NCBI GenBank assembly: GCA_030248225.1
Contig: JASANE010025049.1
Span: forward strand, 1-40,497
Direction: 5' to 3'
Length of the DNA: 40,497 nucleotides
Source of the DNA: Trileptium ribeirensis
Lineage: Eukaryota > Nematoda > Enoplea > Enoplida > Thoracostomopsidae
The notes beneath the pieces were generated by a model, which worked only from the letters and a program-made list of their open reading frames with translations, had not been told where the DNA came from and searched no databases. Of the stretch, positions 31,655-40,497 are shown in pieces (positions within the stretch are counted from its first letter, which is position 1; each line of letters starts with the position of its first letter). A program made the position numbers and the translations under genes.

Positions 31655-31735
31655 ATACTTAGGCTTAGGCTAAGTACAGGGCTCATATAGGGACCTTAGC
31701 TTAGGCTAAGACTAAGGCTTAGGCTTAGTATATCG
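31655..31735. repeat. TTAGGC / GCCTAA-rich palindromic patch
   Basis: CTTAGGCTTAGGCTAAG and ACTAAGGCTTAGGCTTAG surround TTAGCTTAGGCTAAG, giving several overlapping inverted repeats within 80 bp. It is too short and mixed in orientation to be a telomere array. Confidence 0.6.
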
Positions 31736-32849
31736 AAAACGGCATGGCATGCATTATACTTCGGCTCCTCCAGTTGACATGGGCCGTCGGGGTGTAACTG
31801 AAATGGTATAATTCCATTCTTTATATAACAAACCTAAAAGCTTCAGTTTTAGTATAAGTTAAGGTCCCTATTCGTACCTTACAAAAGATTAAAACTTTCG
31901 TTCGGCTTACCGCCCTTTAAGACAATATTCCTTGATCCGGTAAAACTACACTGGAATAGATGTCTCCGTAAATAATATTTTATAGACTGTTATTTAATTG
32001 AAAAAATTTTGTAAGTAATTATTTTAAAACAATTACACAGGAAATAAGAGTTCCTCATTTAATTGGGATAACATTTGTTAGTAGTAGGGTACACATAATT
32101 TTTGAGAGAAAATTGTAGTTGGGAAGCTGGAGAGCGGAATATGATTTCTGAACACAGGAAAATTTATTCGAATTAGTGAATTCGGTAAAAATATGGTTCC
32201 AACATAATGCATTCTCTCGCTTGGTGACGGAAATACCTGCATTAAATATTTAAGAATAAATTTTTATGTCTGAGACATAGTCTCAAAATTATAGCGAATA
32301 TATGTTTCGAAATGCACTGGAAGAATAACTACATTTTTTGAACATATTTTGGATATGCAAACATGATTCCAGGCCTTATATTTTGAAATTAAAAATTTAA
32401 TAAAGAACTAATGTTTTAAATATCCCCAGTCCTTGGGATCTTGCAACATGAAACGCTTCGTAAAAGGAGTTAATTCCATGTTGTTTGAATTCATTTGGGG
32501 TTTCTCAAACTCTGGAGTTGCACATTTTACTTATGAATGCGAAAGCCATTGAGAACTCTTCGTATTCGTGCATCGTTACGGTTTATCAGGGAACGTACAT
32601 AGTTCCATGCTACATTTTACGCTGCCTCCAGTGTAATGTAGCCCCATTTGCAAGGACATTGATTGTAAAAACCGTACAAAATTAGGGTATAATTTATCGT
32701 TGGCATATCTATATTGTCAACTAAGTAACAGTGACAGAACTGATTTGGTTAACTAAGAGGTTGAATTTAATTATATATTACGTTTTATTGGAATCCTAAG
32801 TTTATGCATAATATTTCCACATAAAAGTAATAGCGACAGCTTTGATGAG

Positions 32850-34578
32850 ATAATAGTTCCAGCGGAGCATCTGATTTCATGAGGATTATCTTCATGACTG
32901 CTATTTTTCGTTTAGCGTTATAGCAATCATTTCTCGTTGATAATCCAACGGAGCATCTTGTTTCAGACAGGATTTTCTTATCTCGGTTCTCTCTCGTTTA
33001 CCCTTATAGCGACCATTTCTTGTTGATCATTCAGAGGACACAGCGAAGCAGCCAATTTCATATAGGATTGTCGTTATCACTGTCCTTTTTCATTTACCCT
33101 TATAGCGATCATTTCTCGTTGATCACCCAACGACCGCAGCGGATCATCTGCTTCATACAGGATTGTCGTTATCACTGTCCTTTTTCATTTACCCATATAG
33201 CGATCATTTCTCGTTGATCACCCAACGACCGCAGCGGATCATCTGCTTCATACAGGATTATCGTTATCACTGTCCTTTTTCATTTACCCATATAGCGATC
33301 ATTTCTCGTTGATCACCCAACGACCGCAGCGGATCATCTACTTCATACAGGATTGTCGTTATCACTGTCCTTTTTCATTTACCCATATAGCGATCATTTC
33401 TCGTTGATCACCCAACGACCGCAGCGGATCATCTGCTTCATACAGGATTGTCGTTATCACTGTCCTTTTTCATTTACCCTTATAGCGATCATTTCTCGTT
33501 GATCTCCCAACGACCGCAGCGGATCATCTGCTTCATACAGGATTGTCGTTATCACTGTCCTTTTTCATTTACCCTTATACCGATCATTTCTCGTTGATCA
33601 CCCAACGACCGCAGCGGATCATCTGCTTCATACAGGATTGTCGTTATCACTGTCCTTTTTCATTTACCCTTATAGCGATCATTTCTCGTTGATCACCCAA
33701 CGACCGCAGCGGATCATCTGCTTCATACAGGATTGTCGTTATCACTGTCCTTTTTCATTTACTCATATAGCGATCATTTCTCGTTGATCACCCAACGACC
33801 GCAGCGGATCATCTGCTTCATACAGGATTGTCGTTATCACTGTCCTTTTTCATTTACCTTTATAGCGATCATTTCTCGTTGATCACCCAACGATCGCAGC
33901 GGATCATCTGCTTCATACAGGATTGTCGTTATCACTGTCCTTTTTCATTTACCCTTATAGCGATCATTTCTCGTTGATCACCCAACGACCGCAGCGGATC
34001 ATCTGCTTCATACAGGATTGTCGTTATCACTGTCCTTTTTCATTTACCCCTATAGCGATCATTTCTCGTTGATCACCCAACGACCGCAGCGGATCATCTG
34101 CTTCATACAGGATTGTCGTTATCACTGTCCTTTTTCATTTACCCTTATAGCGATCATTTCTCGTTGATCACCCAACGACCGCAGCGGATCATCTGCTTCA
34201 TACAGGATTGTCGTTATCACTGTCCTTTTTCATTTACCCTTATAGCTATCATTTCTCGTTGATCACCCAACGACCGCAGCGGATCATCTGCTTCATACAG
34301 GATATTCGTTATCACTGTCCTTTTTCATTTACCCTTATAGCGATCATTTCTCGTTGATCACCCAACGACCGCAGCGGATCATCTGCTTCATACAGGATTG
34401 TCGTTATCACTGTCCTTTTTCATTTACCCTTATAGCGATCATTTCTCGTTGATCACCCTACGACCGCAGCGGGTCATCTGCGTCATACAGGATTGTCGTT
34501 ATCGCTGTCCTTCATTTCCCTTTATAGCGATCATTTCTCGTTGATCACCCAACGACCGCAGCGGATCATCTGCTTCAC
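32850..34578 (+). repeat. 95-bp satellite array, ~16 homogeneous and ~2-3 degenerate copies
   Basis: GCGATCATTTCTCG recurs at 33105, 33200, 33295 and so on, every 95 bp, to 34435, then at 34527 after a 3-bp loss. Diverged copies precede it at 32923 and 33009. Most units differ by one to three bases (for example ACCCATATAG or ACCCTTATAG). Each unit has a GATCA-TGATC inverted repeat. The frame changes each unit because 95 is not a multiple of three, so it is noncoding. Confidence 0.97.
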
Positions 34579-35450
34579 GGAATTTAAAAGCTTTGCCCCT
34601 TGTAACACACAATCCACACTACATTACACTATGCTCTGATAAAACATCAACTTTACTCTTACAGCCGTCCCGCAGAGAAACAAGCTACATATCAAAACCA
34701 CGTAACACCGAAATAAAACCAGAACTTGAAGGCACAGCATAAAGCAAAAGCAACCGGAATTCAAACTGAAATATTTAAAAAAACAATCCCGCTAAATGCT
34801 CAAAACAGAATGGCAGCAACTATATTTTATTACATTTAACATCACAAAGAATAGCCAACCACAACTGTACAATAATAAACAATCGCAGATTTTACCTTGC
34901 CGTTGCTCAAAATCAATATAACCGTCTAACGAAGCATTTAGTAATGTAACACCGTACTGAACAAAATTCGTAAAACGCTCTAGCCACACATGATTATTCT
35001 CTATGGACCTGAAAATACATATGTTCGCTTTGCTCTCTGTGACACGGCAAAAATTGGAAGTGTGAGGTTTAAGAACGTTTGAAATAATTGAGTAATTTTT
35101 AAACGATATGGCAGGCATGTGTTTTGTGTAACATTTAGTTTTATAGCAAATGTTTATTGTAGAAATCAAAATGCATGGTATGCAGTTTTCGATATACTAA
35201 TGCGTGGTTAACGTTAAGATGAGTACATGTGATCCACAATGGTTACGAAGAACCCCAATGTTCGTTATGCATGAGTTAACTTAACTTGCGCCCATCGACT
35301 ATCCTATTTTGTAGTAGCCGATAGCGAATCCCAAACCGTTGTTACGAAACAAAAACGGAAATTTCTTAGGTTTTTGGATAACAGCAAAATCAAAAACAAG
35401 TATCAAAAATTGCACATTGCGTTGTAACTGATTTTGAATTTGCAGTGAAA
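34579..35450. other. Intergenic, no gene seen
   Basis: An open minus-strand frame at 34792-35169 has no recognisable motif and AT-driven composition. I do not call it. Confidence 0.4.
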
Positions 35451-35454
35451 CCTG

Positions 35455-35725
35455 TTATCTAATGACTATCAGCTTCTGATTTGTATTTGTCACTGTTCGC
35501 GAACAAATTTAACGTACTAGTGACGTCACAAATCAGTCCATCTCTTGGTTTGGCTTGCAGTGTTAGCGAACAAAGCCAGAGAATCCAAATCCGGTAAATT
35601 TTCGTTCGTAAAAAATTCGGTAAGTTTCGTTAAATTTTCGCGAACACAAATTTGCCGGAATACTATCGCAGAGATATGTGTTCGCGAACAGTTTTACCAA
35701 AAAACGTTCGATAACAGATTTTTAA
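35455..35725. mobile_element. Fold-back segment with TTCGCGAA palindromes and a perfect CRE
   Basis: GTTCGCGAAC or TTCGCGAAC occurs at about 35497, 35638 and 35681. TGACGTCA (a perfect cAMP-response palindrome) is at 35521. CTGATTTGTATTTGTCAC and GTGACGTCACAAATCAG are inverted partners, as are GTTCGCGAACAAATTTAACG and CGTTAAATTTTCGCGAAC. It is probably a small fold-back element. The sites match E2F- and CREB-type motifs, but function is unknown. Confidence 0.5.
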
Positions 35726-36189
35726 CCGAAATAGCAAAATAGGATTATTGATGGGTGTGGGTTAAGTTTACTGTCGCATTATACTGCAGCAACAGCAGAC
35801 GTTTTTGAAAGACGCTTGTTGCGACCATAGAGGTTCATGTTACAGTGCTTGTAACAATGTTTAAAGATGCACGCTTACTGCAACGAGCCCAAAGGTTGCC
35901 GTACTATCGTGTAACAAGGAATAGTATCTTTGCACCGCAGTTGTAACAGAATCCGAAGAAGCTGCACGTCAGTGTAACAACTGAAGAAACGCTACGTTGT
36001 ACAAATACAGTATATAATTGCAATGCTACGGCCATTTTTACCACATAAGCTGTATGATCCCTTATTTCTTCTTCAAATACCAACAAAATGAAAATTTGTT
36101 TAAGTTTTAAAATCACAAATTACAAGGAAAATTATATAATTTAAACCGCAATTTTTCACGTTATAAGCCATTTCTTGATCAATCTGATT

Positions 36190-36310
36190 TGCAGCTACTA
36201 CACGGGCCGACCTTGATTTCCAGCGGGCCGGGCGAAAATGTTGCAGCTGTGGGCCAATTCTGTCGGACCTCGATTTGCAACGGTCCGGGTCGAAAAATTT
36301 CGGTCCATTC
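36190..36310. repeat. GC-rich GGGCCG/GGTCCG duplicated motif
   Basis: GGGCCGACCTTGATTTCCAG and CGGACCTCGATTTGCAACGG are two ~60-bp diverged units in tandem. It resembles hAT-like repeat interiors, but the class is unsure. It lies inside the fold-back element. Confidence 0.4.
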
Positions 36311-37068
36311 CCACCTCTAATGTGCAGTGGTTGGTAAATTATTTACCTTCTGTCATAATGCGTTACTACTAATCATTGATGTTGTTGTTGAGCTAAGTAG
36401 ACGTTGTCGAAGTCAGATTATACCACGTTGCTATTTTTCATTACGATCATATATTATCTCTAAATTCTGTTAAAGTGAATTTCAGGCCTCGCCGCTGAAA
36501 CATAACCCTGTCATTAATAATGGTTCGGACATGCCATTTTCCATAGAAACTAAGCAGGGAAGTATATTTAACAGCTAGCCGTAAAAAATTTAATGTCTAG
36601 CAACAAGCCGTAAAAATTTTTTGTCTGTAATTACAAGGTGTTAGAAACCTTTGTCTGTTATTGCCAGGGACAACATACGAAAATCACATACAGCCAAGCA
36701 TTGTAAACAACTATTGTTAGAGACATTAGTATTTTATAGTTGGTTATAAGAGACTAAAAGTTTCTAATACATAGACATTAGAGACAAAAATCTGTTTTGA
36801 GTGCAAGAAATTCCAATCTCTGACGGCTAGCTGTTAGAGATTTTTGTCTTTCTGTGCTATTTGTAAAAGGAAAGTTTCTTCTAACTGCATGTTAGAGATT
36901 TAAACTCAAACAAGCAGTCGTTTGCGAGAAACTTAAATATTATATAACTATGCATTAGAGATTTTAGTTTCTGCAAACGGCTGCTAGAGACAAAACTTTC
37001 CACGTTTTGCACGCAATATTGTGTGAAACCTGCGCTGGACCAAAATTACCCGTTAACAACCGGCAGTT

Positions 37069-37807
37069 TACGTAACAAACCTGGCGTGTTTTTCTCGTTG
37101 TTGGTACACTAGCGTGCAGCTACTCACGGTTTCTGTTACAGCTGCAATGCAAAGATATTATTCCATGCATGAATTTTTTAACATTTTTGTTACAAACAGT
37201 GTAACATCAACCACTAATAGTCGTTACAAGCGTCGCTCACAAATGTCTGCTATTGCACAAAGCTTCTAGCGACTGATAACATCGCATTACAGCTAACGAG
37301 CACTGTGGTTCTTTTACGTAACAAACCTGGCGTGTTTTTCTCGTTGTTGGTACACTAGCGTGCAGCTACTCACGGTTTCTGTTACAGCTGCAATGCAAAG
37401 ATATTATTCCATGCATGAATTTTTTAACATTTTTGTTACAAACAGTGTAACATCAACCACTAATAGTCGTTACAAGCGTCGCTCACAAATGTCTGCTATT
37501 GCACAAAGCTTCTAGCGACTGATAACATCGCATTACAGCTAACGAGCACTGTGGTTCTTTTACGTAACAAACCTGGCGTGTTTTTCTCGTTGTTGGTACA
37601 CTAGCGTGCAGCTACTCACGGTTTATTTTACAGCTGCAATGCAAAGATATTATTCCATGCATGAATTTTTTAACATTTTTGTTACAAACAGTGTAACATC
37701 AACCACTATAGTCGTTACAAGCGTCGCTCACAAATGTCTGCTATTGCACAAAGCTTCTAGCGACTGATAACATCGCATTACAGCTAACGAGCACTGTGGT
37801 TCTTGCG
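37069..37807 (+). repeat. 246-bp tandem triplication (right arm)
   Basis: CGTAACAAACCTGGCGTGTT recurs at 37071, 37317 and 37563, an exact 246-bp period. Copies 1 and 2 look identical. Copy 3 has GTTTATTTTACAG for GTTTCTGTTACAG and lacks one A in CACTAATAG. Confidence 0.95.
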
Positions 37808-39200
37808 TAACTGTGTGCAGTGCGTGCACAAATCTTCTACCCCTAAAAAGTGACATGGTCCAGTTTTATACAAACCGATTTCACTGATATTATTCTTTAA
37901 TATCATCGATACAAAGGCAAAACATATTATTGTGAAACAAACACACGTCAGAATGAGCCGGCACTAAAATTGAACTAGAAAGTAGAATTATTGTCACCAT
38001 CGAACTGTTTCGATTTCAATGTTTGATTTTTCAGTAAACCGATAATTTATTTGAAATACAAACTGAAATTTTAATGTTTTAATTATATTTGTCCCAAGGA
38101 TAAATTATATGTATTTTTGCAAATATTAAGAATTCAGTGCTGTAAAGCTTCATATTTAACAGGACACAGTATTCACAAAAACCCATATGAACATGTTTAC
38201 AGACAGACACGAAAATATTACCCGCCACGCCCGTTCGATAGTAATAATTTTGGATCTAGAAAAAAGTAGGAAATGATTTAGCTAATGTGTCAAAGAACTA
38301 CGAAGACAATAAAATATCCCTCGCACAACGGGAACTGTAAACCTTTTCGTACCTATTATGAAGAATATTAATTCTTCATGTTGGGTTACAATTCATTTTA
38401 CGTTTTATTTCATCATATTACAACAACCTCCAAGGTTTCAAAAGGGGTACCTGTTGTCAGGTCACTAAAAGCCAGTGATATTAGAACAGTGTTAGAAGCC
38501 ACCTATGATTTCTTCTCTTGCTATACGTTCACTATTAGCGACTTGATAGTCGGTACCCACTGTATCATACGATAAGGAAAAGCATGTAGGTTAACATGAC
38601 ATAAAATCATAATCACCTACAAATTTTTCTATAATGCACTCTTGAAAGAATAGATCGCAGAAAGCAAAATTGCAACATCAATTTCAAGAAACTCAAGAAT
38701 CTTTACCTGAGCGAAATAGTAAATATCAATTATAAACTTAACCGATAGGTGTCGATAGAATTCCAAACGTTGGATACCTCCTGAAGCCAAATCGACTCCC
38801 CTCATCCCCCTCCCGAACGTACCGCATCCCCTCCCCATGGAACGAAATTTGGCAAAGTAGGGTGACAATCAGCGAAACGGTATAAAAATAATTGGCAAAA
38901 ATACGGGAAATTAGGAAACATTTATCGCAAATTGGCAAAAATAAGCAAAATTTTAGCAAAACTGCAGAAAATTGTGTTCCCGAAAATTTTAAAAATTTAT
39001 CCCCACCCCATAGCCTACAACCCCCACGTCCGCTGACCATCTACCCACCACTCTATCGACTTTGGACAAGACCCATCGACTTAAACCAACAACTTGACGG
39101 TCGGCTATATGCGGACCGACAAAATACGGCTTATCGTGATAACTACCACGACGGACTCTCGTTTTTAATTTTCAGTCTTTTGGTATAAGCACCAAACACA
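37808..39200. other. Intergenic or 3' flank, no gene seen
   Basis: A pyrimidine/C-rich plus-strand patch at 38790-39040 gives overlapping open frames on both strands that look compositional. It lies downstream of the minus-strand terminal exon below. Confidence 0.4.
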
Positions 39201-39209
39201 TCGACTGCT

Positions 39210-39335
39210 TTAATCACCTTCGCCCAATTCTTGGAGCAACTCTCTACGTTTTCGCTCGAGTTCTTCGGTATCGCTAAACTCACCTGATTCTTGTTCGCTC
39301 TGATCACGACTTCCATGACGCGAGGAGTGTTTCTT
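39210..39335 (-). CDS. Terminal exon of an Arg/Ser/Glu-rich protein
   Basis: On the minus strand a strong acceptor (TTTCATCGTTTTTCAG) is followed by 41 codons and TAA. The exon begins KKHSSRHGSRDQSEQESG, continues EFSDTEELERKRRELLQE and ends LGEGD. A basic-Ser/acidic stretch followed by a charged helix is typical of C-termini of splicing- or chromatin-associated proteins, and codon use looks like real coding sequence. An inner GTGAGT (39282-39287) could act as an alternative donor. Upstream exons must lie beyond 39.5 kb or outside the window; none was found. The family is not identified; the frame choice assumes an in-phase acceptor. Confidence 0.55.
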   Translation of the reverse strand, partial: KKHSSRHGSRDQSEQESGEFSDTEELERKRRELLQELGEGD

Positions 39336-39664
39336 CTGAAAAACGATGAAAGAGGATGACTTATTATTTCAGCTCCATGCTCATTAACAGACACTGTGTC
39401 TAATTTGTTACATCCTGATACAAACCGTGGTTCTCACAATTGTTCTGTATATTTTGGTCGAGTTTTGAGAGTCTCTGGTTATTTACTGTCAGAGGCGCTT
39501 ATGTATAAAAACCTTGTTTCATTTTTAACAGATTCGCACATTTGTACACACCACTACTTTGTTGTAAATAAATTGAATGACTATACCACTCAATATTCAC
39601 GCGTCCTTGAAATAAACTGTATTTCGCACAAACTAGCCGAAACAGTGCATTTAGCCGTGTTTGT

Positions 39665-39840
39665 TTAGCGCCAAATCCCGTACACCTGCCTCTACACGGG
39701 TTAGAAACTGCTACTCAGTTCTCTAAGGAATCTCGCAAAGCGAGGGAATGACAGCCCATGTCGCCGCACGACAAATGCGGCAAGCAACTCACAACGCAGG
39801 CACCTTGAGGCAAACGTGTCACTTCATACATAAAAGAGTT
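39665..39840. ncRNA. GC-richer segment with clustered hairpins, possible structured RNA
   Basis: Within about 100 nt are CTCGC-AAA-GCGAG (39732-39744), GCCGCA-x7-TGCGGC (39763-39781) and AGAAACTG with CAGTTCTCT (39704-39726). GC content is clearly above the flanks. No known RNA family was recognised, and no pol III boxes or conserved motif are certain. Confidence 0.2.
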
Positions 39841-40199
39841 GCAATCCTAAAGTGTAAAAGCGAGAGTCTAAACATCAATTTATAAGGTAAAAGTCTAAAT
39901 TGTGTTTAACCCTTTCCTTCTTGAATGAAACTGCATTTCATATATTTTCAATAACTTTTGCCGCAAAGGTGGATTGACTTTGGAACGTGAATGCCGAACT
40001 TAACTATACAAACAACCATTTTCCAAAATTTCACATACTTTACTTTTGTTAGACACAATTGGTATGGACAGAAGAAATAAATGCAAATTATTGTAAGCGA
40101 GAAATTCACGAGTATTAGTATGAACAGCTGTTAATTATCCACTAAGTGTACGCGAAATATTTGCTTTTATTCCTGTCCGTAATATATATATACAGTTAC

Positions 40200-40497
40200 A
40201 ATCAGAATTAAGTGCTCAAAAATCGATCGAACTATCGTTCGATTTCGATCGTTTGCGTTTAAACGAAAATCGATCGTTTATACGAAAGTCGATTAATTTA
40301 ACGAATTTCGATTGCGTCAATTTAAAAAATAATTTAATAAAAAATCTTAGTTCGCGTTTAATTTAACGAATTTCGATAGTGTTGAAATAAAAAATAACTT
40401 AATAAAAAATGATAGTTTGCATCTAGTTTAACGAATTTCGTTTAAACGAAGATCGATCGATTAAGTTTTCTTTCGATTTCGTCTGCGTTGATTTTTA
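40200..40497. repeat. CGATCG/AACGAA palindromic repeat block running off the window end
   Basis: AATCGATCG, TTCGATTTCGATCG, AAAATCGATCGTTT, AAGTCGATTAA and AGATCGATCGATT are packed here. A ~75-bp unit (TTTAACGAATTTCGAT followed by AAAAAATAA-TTAATAAAAAAT) recurs at about 40296, 40361 and 40429. GTTTAAACGAA occurs at 40257 and 40440. It is noncoding; possibly an arm of a fold-back element cut by the window edge. Confidence 0.6.

Larger units (their letters stand above)
35785..37807. mobile_element. 2-kb fold-back element with asymmetric arms
   Basis: The left arm (about 35785-36000) is a diverged inverted copy of the 246-bp unit that forms the right arm three times. Matching blocks on the left are AGCAGACGTTTTTGAAAGAC, CATGTTACAGTG, TAGTATCTTTGCA and GTAACAGAATCCGAAGAAGC. 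Inside is a second palindrome, AACAGCTAGCCGT (36570) with ACGGCTAGCTGTT (36823), and many TTAGAGA-type words. No transposase is seen; it is non-autonomous. Confidence 0.65.

Noticed and set aside
31655..31735. TTAGGC words as an interstitial telomere
   Set aside because: Only two in tandem and in mixed orientation; it is a palindromic patch.
32850..34578. 95-bp array as a CRISPR array
   Set aside because: Eukaryotic context; units are contiguous with no variable spacers.
38629..39188. Overlapping open frames on both strands
   Set aside because: Compositional (C-rich patch); no splice sites or motifs, and it is the 3' flank of the minus-strand exon.
39690..39720. CTAACCC on the minus strand as a telomerase RNA template
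   Set aside because: Only seven matching bases, no second repeat, and no recognisable pseudoknot.

Overview
The window is AT-rich eukaryotic DNA with spliced genes: GT/AG introns, a 14-nt microexon and introns of 0.1 to 4 kb. The two genes I can identify, PIGP and ARL16, are eukaryotic housekeeping families and place the DNA in a metazoan or a near relative. Compact genes amid many short fold-back transposons (MITEs), tRNA-derived remnants and young satellite arrays suggest an invertebrate. A tunicate would fit, including possible splice-leader acceptors just upstream of start codons, but this is not proven.

Layout. Positions 1-4308 (+) hold the 3' part of PIGP, a subunit of the first enzyme of GPI-anchor synthesis. 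Its 4-kb last intron carries a 1.3-kb fold-back element, a tRNA-like head, a dead transposase on the minus strand and a 144-nt stretch with no T. From 4.3 to 9.6 kb there is no recognised gene, but there are direct repeats, a cluster of GGCGC hairpins, an old ~175-bp tandem repeat and a first copy of a ~0.9-kb dispersed repeat. Positions 9614-14093 (+) hold a complete three-exon ARL16 gene for an atypical ARF-like GTPase of 258 residues. Its second intron contains a second copy of the dispersed repeat and a possible antisense exon.

From 14 to 27.6 kb the window is gene-poor: a TA-flanked MITE, a TTA-flanked MITE, a ~54-bp minisatellite next to a possible terminal exon (18013-18327), several tRNA-like remnants, long AT-rich stretches and five copies of a 195-bp repeat. 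At 27928-28112 (+) is the first coding exon of a secreted protein whose remaining exons I could not find. The rest holds a second TWA-flanked MITE of the same family (28.5 kb), another TA-flanked MITE (30.6 kb), a homogeneous 95-bp satellite (32.85-34.58 kb) and a 2-kb fold-back element whose right arm is a 246-bp triplication (35.8-37.8 kb). A minus-strand terminal exon of an Arg/Ser/Glu-rich protein lies at 39210-39335, and a CGATCG-rich palindromic block ends the window.

The identified genes belong to unrelated pathways and do not form an operon. Most of the unusual structure is repeat biology: recent array expansion, fold-back elements and decayed mobile DNA. The most unexplained signals are the T-free stretch, the GGCGC hairpin cluster and the asymmetric fold-back with a tripled arm.
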